Shown piece by piece: positions 9,421-18,312 of a stretch of 64,000 bases of DNA. The notes below the pieces were generated by a model. The model saw only the letters and a program-made list of their open reading frames with translations, searched no databases and was not told the origin of the DNA. This DNA is from Lutibaculum sp963816555. GTDB taxonomy: Bacteria > Pseudomonadota > Alphaproteobacteria > Rhizobiales > Tepidamorphaceae. The translations under genes were made by a program, and so were the position numbers. Numbering within the stretch: the first letter of the stretch is position 1; each line of letters starts with the position of its first letter. The stretch lies in contig CAWFLD010000010.1 of NCBI GenBank assembly GCA_963816555.1, positions 1 through 64,000 on the forward strand. The letters run 5' to 3'.

Positions 9421-10230
9421 ATGCCGACAGGGTGGATCCGGGCCTCTTTCGTCTCCGCTGGCATCCTGGCGGCCCTGGCCTGGGTCTCGCCGGCGCGGGC
9501 CGGGGCGTGGCTCCTGCCGGCGGGCGAGGGGCAGGCGATCCTCAGCCTGTCGCGCTCGGAGGCCGACAGCGGCTTCGGGCGCGGCGGACGCGATCCCCTC
9601 GTGCCCGACCTCGAGAAGACCGAGGTCGAGCTGCTTCTCGAATACGGCCTCGACGACGAGACGACGCTCGTCTTCAAGCCGCAGATGCAGGACGTGACCC
9701 TCGGCGCGCCGCTCGACGCCAGGCGGGGCGGGCCGGGCTACCAGGAGCTCGGGCTGCGGCGTCTCGTCTGGCGGGACGAGGATGCCGTCGTGTCGGTGCA
9801 GGGGCTGATGCGCCTGCCGGGCGCCCGTGACGAGGACGATCCGGCCTCGGCCGGCAACACGGACGCCGATCTCGACATGCGCGTCCTCGCCGGCCGCGGC
9901 TTCGCCGTGGGCGGCATGTCCGCCTTCGTCGACGCGCAGCTCGCCTACCGCGCCCGCTTCGGCGATCCGCCGGGAGAGATCCGCGCCGACCTGACACTCG
10001 GCCTGCGGCCGCGCGAGCGTCTCCTGGTGCTGCTGCAGTCCTTCAACGTCGTCAGCGACGGAAGCGCCGCCGGAATCTTCGAGGACGGCCGCTACCACAA
10101 GCTCCAGGTGTCGGCCGTCTGGGAATTCGCGGACGACTGGTCGGTGCAGCTCGGCGCGGTCGCCACCGTGGCCGGCGAGGACGCCCTGAAGGAGCGCGGC
10201 GTGGTCGCCGCGCTCTGGCACCGCTTCTGA
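9421..10230 (+). CDS. Predicted outer-membrane beta-barrel protein, function unknown
   Basis: A protein of about 269 residues with a signal peptide (start at 9421 MPTGWIRASF, cleavage near ARAGA) and alternating hydrophobic/polar strands such as AILSLSRSEADS and TTLVFKPQMQ. It ends in LWHRF, the terminal phenylalanine typical of barrel proteins recognised by the BAM complex. An in-frame ATG at 9403 is possible, but 9421 gives a better signal peptide. The upstream 275 bp holds an 8-bp inverted repeat at 9364-9383 (GCCGGATC, loop TGCG, GATCCGGC). It is convergent with btuB, 12 bp away. I do not recognise a characterised family. Confidence 0.75.
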   Translation: MPTGWIRASFVSAGILAALAWVSPARAGAWLLPAGEGQAILSLSRSEADSGFGRGGRDPLVPDLEKTEVELLLEYGLDDETTLVFKPQMQDVTLGAPLDARRGGPGYQELGLRRLVWRDEDAVVSVQGLMRLPGARDEDDPASAGNTDADLDMRVLAGRGFAVGGMSAFVDAQLAYRARFGDPPGEIRADLTLGLRPRERLLVLLQSFNVVSDGSAAGIFEDGRYHKLQVSAVWEFADDWSVQLGAVATVAGEDALKERGVVAALWHRF

Positions 10231-10242
10231 GCGGGCGCCGCG

Positions 10243-12168
10243 TCAGAAGGTGACGCGGATGCCGGCATAGGCGGCCCGGCCCGGCGTGCCGTAGCTGAAG
10301 ACCTCCTCGTAGCGCTCGTCGAGCAGGTTCTCGACGCGGCCGAAGATCTCGGCGTTGTCGGTCAGGTCGTAGGACGCGGCGATGTCGACGAGCGTGTAGG
10401 CGTCGAGCGTCACGGGCACCGTGTTGTAGAAGGCGTCGTAGGTGTCGTCGCGGCGCTCGCCGACATAGGAGACGCCGAGATTGACGTCGGCGCGCCCGTC
10501 GAGGAAGGCGTAGTCGACGTGCAGGCTCGCGGTGTTGTCGGGCCGGCGGATCAGCTTGTCGCCGTTGGCGTCCTCTGGGTTCATGAAGGTGTAGGAGGCC
10601 TTCACGGTGAGGCCCGGAAGCGGCTCGACGGAGCCTGCGAGCTCGACGCCGGTGATCGTCGACTCGCCGTGCAGGTTGACCGAGGTCGAGCCCGCGCCGA
10701 CGATCAGGTCGTCGATGCGCTCCTCGAAATAGGTCGCCTCGGCGTGGATGCGGCCGTCCCAGAATCCCTGCTCGATCCCGACGTCCCAGCCCTTCGCCGT
10801 TTCCGGCGACAGGTTCGGGTTGCCGATATAGCTGCCGGTGTAGCCGTAGAGCTCGAACAGCGTCGGGTTCTTCACCGCCGTGCCGTAGGAGGCGCGGATC
10901 TTCGTGCCGGTCTGCGCGAACCGGTAGGCGCCGGTCAGGCGGTAGGTCGTGGCGTCGTCGAAGAAGTCGTTCTCGTCGTGGCGCAGCGCGGCGGTGACGA
11001 ACAGCGCCTCGGCGACGCTCAGCTGGTACTGGCCGACGAAGCCCTCCGACCGGATCGACTTGTCGAGCGCCGAATAGGGCGTGTCGGCGAGGAGGCTGTC
11101 CTCCTCGTGCTCGGCCTTGAAGGTGAAGGTGTGGTGGGCGTCGAGCGAGGGCGTGTCGAGGAAGTAGTTCGTCTGGTAGTCGAGCTTGGTCTTGCGGCCC
11201 TCGTAGGCGCTGACCGAGCCGTAGGAGAAATAGTCGGTGTCGATGCCGCTGTAGGCGGCGCCGAGTATGTGCTGCCAGCGGCCGCCGAGGAGGTCGATCG
11301 TCGCCTGGCTGCGGCCGTAGGTCTGCTTGCCCTTCGCCTCGAAGTCGGCGTCGAAGGCCCGCGTGCCGAAGTCGTCGTACTCGCTCGTGTAGTCGGTGTA
11401 GCGGCCGACGAAGTCGAGGCGCAGCCAGTCGGTGGCGTTGACGCCGACCTTCGCGAAGCCGGTGCCGTTGCGATAGCCGTCCTTCTCGGGGTTGCCGCGC
11501 CACTCCGAGGCGGTCGAGATGCCGTCCGTCGAGATGCCGGAGCCGCTGACCAGGAAGTCGTAGCGATCGGTGCCGCCGGAGACGCTGGCATTGCCGGAGA
11601 CGGTGCCGAAGGAGCCGCCCTCGAGCTCCGCCTTGACGTGCGGCTTGCCGGAGCCGCGCTTCGTGACGATGTTGATCACGCCGCCCATCGCGTCGGAGCC
11701 GTAGAGCGCGCTCTGCGGGCCGCGCAGCACCTCGATCCGCTCGACGTCGTAGGCGAGCAGGCTGCCGAAGTCGAACTCGCTGCCGAGCGCGGGATCGTTG
11801 ACCTCGATGCCGTCGATCAGCACCAGCGTCTGGTTCGGCTCGGCGCCGCGGATCCGGACCTGCGTGAGGTTGCCGAGCGCGCCGGAGCGGTCGAACGAGA
11901 CGCCCGGCACCGAGCGCAGCGCGTCCGCCACGACGCGGATCTGCCGCTTCTGAAGCTCCTCGTGGGAGACGACGGTGAGGGCGCTGCCGACCTCGGAGGC
12001 CTCGGTGGGCGTGGCGTTGGCGGTCACGGTGACCGTGTCGAGCGAGATCGTGCCGTCGGGAGACAGGCTCATCTCCTGCGCGGCGGCGCCGCCGCAGGAG
12101 AGAAGGAAGGCCGCGGCCGAAAGCGGCGCGAGACGCCGGTGACGGAGGGCGCGTGGAAAGTCGAGCAT
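10243..12168 (-). CDS. btuB: TonB-dependent vitamin B12 receptor, BtuB-like
   Basis: Outer-membrane receptor importing cobalamin, powered by TonB-ExbBD. The 641-residue protein has a signal peptide ending near GAAAQE and a TonB-box region TISLDTVTVTAN. The plug domain carries VRIRGAEPNQTLVLIDGIEV and VERIEVLRGPQSALYGSDAM, and the barrel begins at VINIVTKRGSG. The last strand reads AYAGIRVTF. The cobalamin riboswitch immediately upstream on the same strand decides the substrate assignment over other TonB receptors. The start at 12168 follows cgaggcaacttct. No TonB/ExbBD or BtuCDF genes are nearby. Confidence 0.93.
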   Translation of the reverse strand: MLDFPRALRHRRLAPLSAAAFLLSCGGAAAQEMSLSPDGTISLDTVTVTANATPTEASEVGSALTVVSHEELQKRQIRVVADALRSVPGVSFDRSGALGNLTQVRIRGAEPNQTLVLIDGIEVNDPALGSEFDFGSLLAYDVERIEVLRGPQSALYGSDAMGGVINIVTKRGSGKPHVKAELEGGSFGTVSGNASVSGGTDRYDFLVSGSGISTDGISTASEWRGNPEKDGYRNGTGFAKVGVNATDWLRLDFVGRYTDYTSEYDDFGTRAFDADFEAKGKQTYGRSQATIDLLGGRWQHILGAAYSGIDTDYFSYGSVSAYEGRKTKLDYQTNYFLDTPSLDAHHTFTFKAEHEEDSLLADTPYSALDKSIRSEGFVGQYQLSVAEALFVTAALRHDENDFFDDATTYRLTGAYRFAQTGTKIRASYGTAVKNPTLFELYGYTGSYIGNPNLSPETAKGWDVGIEQGFWDGRIHAEATYFEERIDDLIVGAGSTSVNLHGESTITGVELAGSVEPLPGLTVKASYTFMNPEDANGDKLIRRPDNTASLHVDYAFLDGRADVNLGVSYVGERRDDTYDAFYNTVPVTLDAYTLVDIAASYDLTDNAEIFGRVENLLDERYEEVFSYGTPGRAAYAGIRVTF

Positions 12169-12299
12169 AGAAGTTGCCTCGGGCGATAACGTTTGTGGCA
12201 CGTCACCGCGACCAGAAGGCATGCCGTCCCCGGGAACCGGGACGCAGCAAGACCGCCCGCCGATCCAACCCGCTCGGCGCTGCCGCGTGTGACCACGAC

Positions 12300-12476
12300 T
12301 GACGGCAGGTCTCCTGGCTCGCGGGTCGTTGCCGTTCCATCGCCTTCCCGGGAGCCCGTTGGCCCAGTGGCTGGAAATGATGGACGACTCGCCGCTCACA
12401 GTTGCGGGGGCAGCCGCAGAATTGGCACGAAGCCGTACCGTCACTGCGTTCCCTTTTGATCCCCGAAGGGAACCGT
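12300..12476 (-). ncRNA. Cobalamin (adenosylcobalamin) riboswitch
   Basis: Read on the minus strand, this leader carries the family's conserved blocks in order: AAAAGGGAA near the 5' end, the B12-box-like GCTGCCCCCGCAACTGTGA, CCACTGG, GGGAAGGC and finally GAGCCAGGAGACCTGCC. It lies about 130 nt before the btuB start codon. A hairpin GTCCCGG-TTCC-CGGGGAC follows at about 12228-12245 without a U-run, so control of translation is more likely than termination. Cobalamin sufficiency is expected to lower BtuB synthesis. Confidence 0.93.
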
Positions 12477-12638
12477 CGAGTGTAGATCTACCGGTTGAAT
12501 CGCTGCAGGGTCAACGCCGGAGGCCCAAAATCGCCGGTGGCGTGACTGGAAGGCCTCGCGCAGACGCCTATCTTGAACACTCCGACACCGCGCGAACGCG
12601 AAACCGAAGAGCCATCGGGCCACAGGGGGAAACACATC

Positions 12639-13553
12639 ATGCGCAGACTTCTGACTGCAGCCGCCATCGCCGCCGTCCTGGCGACGGGCGCCGCCTCGGG
12701 CGCCAGCGCCCAGGTCGTCGTCAGCTCGAAGATCGACACCGAGGGCAACCTGCTCGGCAACATGATCAAGCTCGTGCTGCAGGACAAGGGCATCGACGTC
12801 ACCGACCGTGTCGGCCTGGGCGCGACGCCCATCGTCCGCCAGGCGATCACCTCCGGCGAGATCGACCTCTACCCGGAGTACACCGGCAACGGCGCGTTCT
12901 TCTTCAACAAGGCCGATTCCGACGTGTGGCGCGACGCCAAGAAGGGCTACGAGGAGGTCAAGAAGCTCGACGCCGAGAAGAACGACATCGTCTGGCTGAC
13001 GCCGTCGCCGGCGAACAACACCTGGGCGATCGCGGTGCGCCAGGACGTGGCGCAGGAGAACGGCCTCAAGACCATGTCCGACTTCGGCAAGTGGGTGTCG
13101 AACGGCGGCGACGTGAAGCTCGCGGCGTCGTCGGAGTTCGTGAACTCCGAGGCCGCGCTGCCGGCGTTCCAGCAGGCCTACGGCTTCGACATGTCGTCCG
13201 ACCAGCTCCTGATCCTGTCGGGCGGCGACACGGCGGCGACGATCCGCGCCGCGGCCGAGCAGACCGACGGCGCCAATTCCGCGATGGTCTACGGCACGGA
13301 CGGCGCGATCTCCGAGGTCGGGCTCAAGGTGATGGAGGACGACAAGTCGGTGCAGCCCGTCTACGAGCCGGCGCCGATCATCCGCAAGGAGGTGCTCGAC
13401 GAGCATCCCGAGATCGCCGACATGCTGAAGCCGGTCTTCGAGAGCCTCGACCTCGAGACGCTGCAGAAGCTCAACGCCCGCATCCAGCTCGGCGGCGAGA
13501 ACGCGCAGGCCGTGGCGAAGGACTACCTGAAGAGCAAGGGCTTCCTCGACTGA
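12639..13553 (+). CDS. osmF: Osmoprotectant (glycine betaine/choline) ABC transporter substrate-binding protein, OsmF/YehZ type
   Basis: Periplasmic receptor that delivers a quaternary amine such as glycine betaine to the downstream permeases. The 304-residue protein has a signal peptide cleaved near ASAQV. Family motifs are VVVSSKIDTEGNLLGNMI, the ligand-pocket segment SGEIDLYPEYTGNGAFF and the C-terminal LDLETLQKLNARIQLGGEN. Gene order and lengths match E. coli yehZ-yehY-yehX-yehW. The start at 12639 follows a purine-rich stretch (cacagggggaaa). The YehZ-type importers known so far have low betaine affinity, so the physiological ligand deserves caution. Confidence 0.9.
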   Translation: MRRLLTAAAIAAVLATGAASGASAQVVVSSKIDTEGNLLGNMIKLVLQDKGIDVTDRVGLGATPIVRQAITSGEIDLYPEYTGNGAFFFNKADSDVWRDAKKGYEEVKKLDAEKNDIVWLTPSPANNTWAIAVRQDVAQENGLKTMSDFGKWVSNGGDVKLAASSEFVNSEAALPAFQQAYGFDMSSDQLLILSGGDTAATIRAAAEQTDGANSAMVYGTDGAISEVGLKVMEDDKSVQPVYEPAPIIRKEVLDEHPEIADMLKPVFESLDLETLQKLNARIQLGGENAQAVAKDYLKSKGFLD

Positions 13554-13568
13554 GCGCGGAGGGGCGCG

Positions 13569-14759
13569 TTGCCAGGCGCAATCGGCACCGCTCTGCGGGG
13601 CTCGGCGGAGGAGGCGCCTTCCTGGAAGGTGGCGCTGGTCTTCGCCGTGCCCTGCGTGCTCGGCCTCCTCGCCCTGCCGTTCCTGAGCTTCCGGCCGAAC
13701 CGCATCGTCTCGGGTGACGCGGTCTATCTCTGGCAGCTTCCGAACGCGGCGGTGGGCCTCGCGGGGCTCGCCGTCCTGCTCGCTTTGGCGGCCGGCACGG
13801 TCGTCCTGACCAGCCAGTATCTGCGGGCCGTCTCCGCCTTCGCCGGCGGCGCGTTCCTCATGTTCCTGGCGGGGCAGGGCGGCACGGAGCTTCTCGCCGA
13901 CGCGCCGGAGTTCGCCCGCGTGTCGCTCGGCGGCGGCTTCTGGCTCGCCTTCGCCTTCTTCGCGCTGGCGGCGGCGGACGCGCTGATGCGCCTCGACCTC
14001 AGTCCGGCGTGGCGCATCGGGCTCGCCGCGCTCGTCGCCGCGGCGCTCGGCGTCAGCCTGACGAGCGGCTGGTTCGACCACCTCTCGATCATGCAGGAGT
14101 ACCACTCGAACGCCGACACCTTCGCCGGCGCGTTCAGCGGCCACCTCCTGCTCGTCGGCGGCAGCCTGTTGCCGGCGCTCCTCGTCGGCCTGCCGCTGGG
14201 CTGGCTCTGCTACAGCTCCGACCGGGCGCGCGCGGTGGCGATCCCGATCCTCAACATCCTCCAGACGACGCCGTCGATCGCCATGTTCGGCCTGCTGATG
14301 GTGCCGCTCGCGGCGCTCGTGGCGGCCGTGCCGGCGCTGCGCAGCCTCGGCATCGCCGGCATCGGCGTGACGCCGGCGATCATCGCGCTGACGCTCTATT
14401 CGCTGCTGCCGGTGGTGACGAACACCATCGCCGGCTTCCTGGCGGTGCCGGCGGAGATCCGCGAGGCGGGGCGGGCGATGGGCATGACCCGCGCGGCGCT
14501 GCTGCGGCAGGTCGAGCTGCCGCTCGCCGCGCCGATCATCCTGACGGGAGTGCGCATCGTGGTGGTGCAGAATATCGGCCTGGCCGCGGTGGCGGCGCTG
14601 ATCGGCGGCGGCGGCTTCGGCACGCTGGTGTTCCGCGGCATGGGCCAGACGGCGATGGACCTCGTGCTGCTCGGCACGCTGCCGATCATCGCGCTGGCGA
14701 TCGCCGCGACCATCCTGTTCGACGCCGCGATCGACGTGTTGAAGGCGAGGCGCTCATGA
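13569..14759 (+). CDS. yehY: Osmoprotectant ABC transporter permease, YehY type
   Basis: First inner-membrane permease of the importer, 396 residues, starting at TTG 13569 just 15 bp after the receptor gene. The long N-terminal half has several membrane helices (VFAVPCVLGLLALPFLSF, VGLAGLAVLLALAAGTVVL), as in the longer YehY subunit. The C-terminal half holds the binding-protein-dependent permease domain with the coupling motif EIREAGRAMGMTRAALL. The last codons overlap the ATPase gene by 4 bp (ATGA), implying translational coupling. Confidence 0.88.
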   Translation: MPGAIGTALRGSAEEAPSWKVALVFAVPCVLGLLALPFLSFRPNRIVSGDAVYLWQLPNAAVGLAGLAVLLALAAGTVVLTSQYLRAVSAFAGGAFLMFLAGQGGTELLADAPEFARVSLGGGFWLAFAFFALAAADALMRLDLSPAWRIGLAALVAAALGVSLTSGWFDHLSIMQEYHSNADTFAGAFSGHLLLVGGSLLPALLVGLPLGWLCYSSDRARAVAIPILNILQTTPSIAMFGLLMVPLAALVAAVPALRSLGIAGIGVTPAIIALTLYSLLPVVTNTIAGFLAVPAEIREAGRAMGMTRAALLRQVELPLAAPIILTGVRIVVVQNIGLAAVAALIGGGGFGTLVFRGMGQTAMDLVLLGTLPIIALAIAATILFDAAIDVLKARRS

Positions 14760-15742
14760 TCGAGGTTCGCAACCTGACGAAGCGGTTCGGCGCCGAGACG
14801 GCGGTCGACGACATCAGCTTCGACGTGACGAACGGCCAGGTGCTGGCGCTCGTCGGGACGTCGGGCTGCGGCAAGTCGACGACGCTGCGCATGATCAACC
14901 GGCTGATCGACCCGACCTCCGGCCACGTGACGATCGACGGCCGCGACACGACCTCGATGCCGCTCGAGGAGCTGCGGCTCGGCATCGGCTACGTGATCCA
15001 GGGCGTCGGCCTGTTCCCGCACTGGACGGTGGCGCGCAACGTGGCGACCGTGCCGCGCCTGATGCGGTGGGAGCGCGGCAAGGTCGACGACCGCGTCGCC
15101 GAGCTTCTCGAGCTCTTCGGCCTCGACCCGAAGGAATTCGCGCACAAGTTCCCCTCCGAGCTGTCCGGCGGCCAGCAGCAGCGCGTCGGCGTCGCCCGGG
15201 CGATGGCGGCGGAGCCGGCCGTCCTGCTGATGGACGAGCCGTTCGGCGCGCTCGACCCGATCACGCGCGCGAGGCTCCAGGACGAGTTCGCGGCGATCCA
15301 GCGGCGGCGCCGCATGACGGTGATCCTCGTGACGCACGACATGGACGAGGCCTTCAAGCTCGCCGACCGGATCGCGGTGATGGACGAGGGGCGCATCCTG
15401 CAGATCGAGACGCCGGAGGACCTGCTGCGCGGGCCGCGCGAGGGCTTCGTGCGCCAGTTCGTCGGCCTCGACGACCGGGCGCTGCGCATCCTGTCGCTGC
15501 ATTCGGTCTCGGAGATCGCCGCGGAGCCCGCCGACGCGCCGTGGGAGATGCGCGGCGAGGAGCTCTACGACCGGCGAAGGGAGCGGCCGATCCTGCCGCT
15601 CAAGGCGGGCGACAGCCTGCGCGAGGCGGCCTCGCGGATCATCTGGGAGGACGCCGAGATCCTTCCGATCGTCGAGGACGGGGCGGTGACGGGCGCCGTG
15701 CGTGCCGAGGACGTGTGGCGCGTGGGCGGGCGGCTGCGGTGA
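14756..15742 (+). CDS. yehX: Osmoprotectant ABC transporter ATP-binding protein, YehX/ProV-like
   Basis: ATPase energising betaine uptake, 328 residues. It shows Walker A VGTSGCGKSTT, Q-loop GYVIQGVGLFPHWTV, signature ELSGGQQQRVG, Walker B VLLMDEPFGALDP and the H-loop VTHDMDEA. The C-terminal 70 residues (PILPLKAGDSLREAASRI then EILPIVEDGAVTGAV) resemble one CBS-like unit, used in this family for ionic or adenine-nucleotide sensing. It overlaps both neighbours by 4 bp (ATGA upstream, GTGA downstream), so the four genes form one tightly coupled operon. Confidence 0.92.
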   Translation: MIEVRNLTKRFGAETAVDDISFDVTNGQVLALVGTSGCGKSTTLRMINRLIDPTSGHVTIDGRDTTSMPLEELRLGIGYVIQGVGLFPHWTVARNVATVPRLMRWERGKVDDRVAELLELFGLDPKEFAHKFPSELSGGQQQRVGVARAMAAEPAVLLMDEPFGALDPITRARLQDEFAAIQRRRRMTVILVTHDMDEAFKLADRIAVMDEGRILQIETPEDLLRGPREGFVRQFVGLDDRALRILSLHSVSEIAAEPADAPWEMRGEELYDRRRERPILPLKAGDSLREAASRIIWEDAEILPIVEDGAVTGAVRAEDVWRVGGRLR

Positions 15743-16458
15743 GGATCGGCCGCCTCGTCGGGCTCGCGGTCTCGCTCGCCCTGTTCTTCGCGCTCGCGCT
15801 GGCGCCGCGCGTCTTCTCGCCGGTCCTGTCGGCGCTCGTCGACCCCGGCACCCAGCTCGTCTACACGCGGCAGTCGCTGATCGGGCTCGCCTGGTCGCAC
15901 CTCCTCGTGGTGGCGGCCGCGGAGGCCGTGGCGGTGACGGCGGCGATGCTGCTCGGCATCCTGGTGACGCGGCCGGGCGGCGCCGAGTTCATGACGCTCG
16001 CGCGCATGACCTCCAATCTCGGCCAGACCTTTCCGCCGATCGCCGTCCTCGCCGTCACCGTGCCGATCGTCGGCTTCGGCTTCGAGCCGACCTTCTTCGC
16101 GCTGTGCGCGTACGGCCTGCTGCCGGTCTTCGAGAACACGGTGGCGGGCCTGCGGGGCCTGCCGCCGACGACGCTCGAGGCGGCCCGCGGCATGGGCATG
16201 TCGAAGCTCGGCATCCTGATGCAGGTCGAGCTGCCGCTCGCCGCGCCGGTGATCCTGGCCGGGATCCGCGTCTCGACCATCATCAACATCGGCACCGCGA
16301 CGATCGGCTCGACGGTCGGCGCCAAGGGGCTCGGCGAGGTCATCATGGCGGGCCTGCAGGCGGGGAATTCCGCGTTCATCCTGCAGGGGGCGGTGCTCGT
16401 CGCGCTGATGGCGATCTCGTTCGACCTCGTCTTCCGGCTGCTCGAACGGCGCCTGTGA
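15739..16458 (+). CDS. yehW: Osmoprotectant ABC transporter permease, YehW type
   Basis: Second inner-membrane permease, 239 residues, from the GTG at 15739 that overlaps the ATPase stop. It has about six hydrophobic segments and the coupling motif TLEAARGMGMSKLGIL, closely paralleling the one in the first permease. IINIGTATIGSTVGAKGLGE matches the betaine/choline permease signature. Length agrees with E. coli YehW (about 243). A stem-loop follows directly after the stop. Confidence 0.9.
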   Translation: MRIGRLVGLAVSLALFFALALAPRVFSPVLSALVDPGTQLVYTRQSLIGLAWSHLLVVAAAEAVAVTAAMLLGILVTRPGGAEFMTLARMTSNLGQTFPPIAVLAVTVPIVGFGFEPTFFALCAYGLLPVFENTVAGLRGLPPTTLEAARGMGMSKLGILMQVELPLAAPVILAGIRVSTIINIGTATIGSTVGAKGLGEVIMAGLQAGNSAFILQGAVLVALMAISFDLVFRLLERRL

Positions 16459-16463
16459 GGCCT

Positions 16464-16488
16464 CGCGCCTGCACAATGAGCAGGCGCG
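16464..16488 (+). terminator. Stem-loop after the osmoprotectant operon
   Basis: An exact 8-bp inverted repeat (CGCGCCTG ... CAGGCGCG, 9-nt loop) begins 6 bp after the yehW stop. There is no adjacent T-run, so it may be a weak terminator or an mRNA 3'-end stabiliser. The remaining 260 bp before otsA contain a TTGACA at 16497 but no matching -10, and no ORF that I would call. Confidence 0.45.
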
Positions 16489-16750
16489 CCCATAGTTTGA
16501 CATTTTGTGCTGCACTTTGTTTTGGCAGAATGTCTGCCATGGAAGCTTCGCAGCGGCCGCACGGCCTAGGAAACCGCTCGGTGGCGCCGTCGCCGCCGCG
16601 TCCCTTCGAGCACGGCTTCCTCTTCGTGTCCCCTTCCGAACGCGGAACCTGCGGGGCAGACGGAGGGTTTCATTTCTGTGATGAACTGCCCTTAGTGTCG
16701 GGTGAGGCATGCCTCGCCGGGCATGGCCAATGAAGAAAGGGTCGGGGGGA

Positions 16751-18178
16751 ATGCGACTCGTCGTTGTCTCAAATCGCGTAGCTCTGCCGCAGAAGGGCGC
16801 CCAGCCCGGCGGCATGGCCGTCGCGCTCAACGACACTCTCAAGTCCGACGGCGGGATATGGTTCGGCTGGGGCGGCGATTTCGCCCCGCACGATTCGGCG
16901 AGCTCCGTCCAGGTGCAGCGCGCCGAGGGCGTCACCTACATCACGGTGTCGCTCACCAAGCAGCTGTTCGACCAGTACTACGCCGGCTATTCGAACTCGG
17001 TGCTGTGGCCGCTCTGCCATTCCCGGACCGACCTCGTCGAGTACGGCTCCCGCGACATCGACGGCTACCGCAAGACGAACAAGCTGTTCGCGCAGTGCCT
17101 CAACCCCTTCATCCAGGAAGACGACATCATCTGGATCCACGACTACCACCTCATCCCGCTCGCCGCGGAGCTGAGGTCGTGGGGCATCCAGAACCGCATC
17201 GGCTTCTTCCTGCACATTCCCGTGCCGCCGCCGCAGCTCTTCCAGACGCTGCCCGATCACGAGGTCATCGCGCGAACGCTCGCCGCCTACGACCTGATCG
17301 GCCTGCAGACCGAGCGCGACTGCCGCAACCTGATCGAATATTTCGAGATGCAGTTCGGCGCGGTCGAGCTGTCGGCGACGCGCATCTCGGTCTTCGGCAA
17401 GACGCTGGCGATCCAGGCCTTCCCGATCGGCATCGACGTCGAGGCGTTCCAGAAGGCGACGGAGACGACGCCGCCGGACCACTCGGTCGAGCGCTTCAAG
17501 AAGCTCGCAAGCCGCCACGGCATGCTGATCGGCGTCGACCGGCTCGACTACTCCAAGGGCCTGCCGCAGAAGTTCCGCGCCTTCGAGCACTTCCTGTCCG
17601 ATCCCGCGAACCTCGCCGGCCGCGCCGTGCTGACGCAGATCGCGCCGCTGTCGCGCGCCGACATCGACGCCTATGCGAGCCTGCGCGAGGAGCTCGAGCA
17701 GATCACCGGCCGCATCCTCGGCTCGTACGGCGACCTCGACTGGACGCCGCTCTTCTACTTGAACCGCGGCTACAGCCGGGAGTGCCTGGCGCATTTCTTC
17801 CGGATGAGCGACGCCGCGCTCGTGACGCCGCTGGCCGACGGCATGAACCTCGTGGCGAAGGAGTTCATCGCCGCGCAGGATCCGGGCGACCCCGGCGTCC
17901 TCATCCTGTCGCGCTTCGCCGGCGCGGCCGAGCAGATGGAGAGCGCGCTCCTCGTCAACCCGTATGACGAGCGCGAGATCGCCGAAGCGATCGGCGAGGC
18001 GCTGGTCATGCCGGTGTCGGAGCGGCGCAACCGCTACTCGGACCTGATGGAGGTCGTGCGCAAGACGGACGTTCGCAAATGGGCGAAGGACTACCTCGCC
18101 ACGCTGCGCTCGCCCGGCAACCCGCGCATCCACCTCGTCCAGCCCGAGGGATCGAACTCGTCGGGCCGCGTCGCCTGA
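16751..18178 (+). CDS. otsA: Alpha,alpha-trehalose-phosphate synthase (UDP-forming)
   Basis: Cytosolic GT20 enzyme joining UDP-glucose (or GDP-glucose) and glucose-6-phosphate to trehalose-6-phosphate. The 475-residue protein begins at ATG 16751 after gtcgggggga. It reads MRLVVVSNRVALP with the N-loop PGGMAVAL, then WIHDYHL, the phosphate-binding region LIGVDRLDYSKGLP and the sugar-nucleotide site PLADGMNLVAKEFIAAQ, all hallmarks of OtsA. No otsB phosphatase is in the window. Its place directly downstream of a betaine importer suggests an osmoadaptation cluster. Confidence 0.96.
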   Translation: MRLVVVSNRVALPQKGAQPGGMAVALNDTLKSDGGIWFGWGGDFAPHDSASSVQVQRAEGVTYITVSLTKQLFDQYYAGYSNSVLWPLCHSRTDLVEYGSRDIDGYRKTNKLFAQCLNPFIQEDDIIWIHDYHLIPLAAELRSWGIQNRIGFFLHIPVPPPQLFQTLPDHEVIARTLAAYDLIGLQTERDCRNLIEYFEMQFGAVELSATRISVFGKTLAIQAFPIGIDVEAFQKATETTPPDHSVERFKKLASRHGMLIGVDRLDYSKGLPQKFRAFEHFLSDPANLAGRAVLTQIAPLSRADIDAYASLREELEQITGRILGSYGDLDWTPLFYLNRGYSRECLAHFFRMSDAALVTPLADGMNLVAKEFIAAQDPGDPGVLILSRFAGAAEQMESALLVNPYDEREIAEAIGEALVMPVSERRNRYSDLMEVVRKTDVRKWAKDYLATLRSPGNPRIHLVQPEGSNSSGRVA

Positions 18179-18254
18179 GCCGTCGCGGCCTGTTGCGGCG
18201 GCGCCACTGCGGCGCCCCGGCGCCCGTCCGGCCCGCCGGATTGGTGATGCCTGG

Positions 18255-18262
18255 TTAACCAT
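18255..18262 (+). promoter_or_regulatory. Candidate CtrA-type site TTAACCAT
   Basis: TTAACCAT, a form of the CtrA recognition sequence used in several alphaproteobacteria, lies 51 bp before the L,D-transpeptidase start, followed 8 bp later by TTAA. The spacing to a promoter cannot be judged because no -10 is clear, and a single 8-mer is weak evidence. Confidence 0.3.
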
Positions 18263-18312
18263 TCCCGCTTAAATATCTCCCCCGGACATCAGACGGGGGG
18301 TGTGTCTTCACA

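Noticed and set aside
16497..16526. TTGACA as a promoter for otsA.
   Set aside because: No -10-like hexamer lies 16-18 bp downstream.
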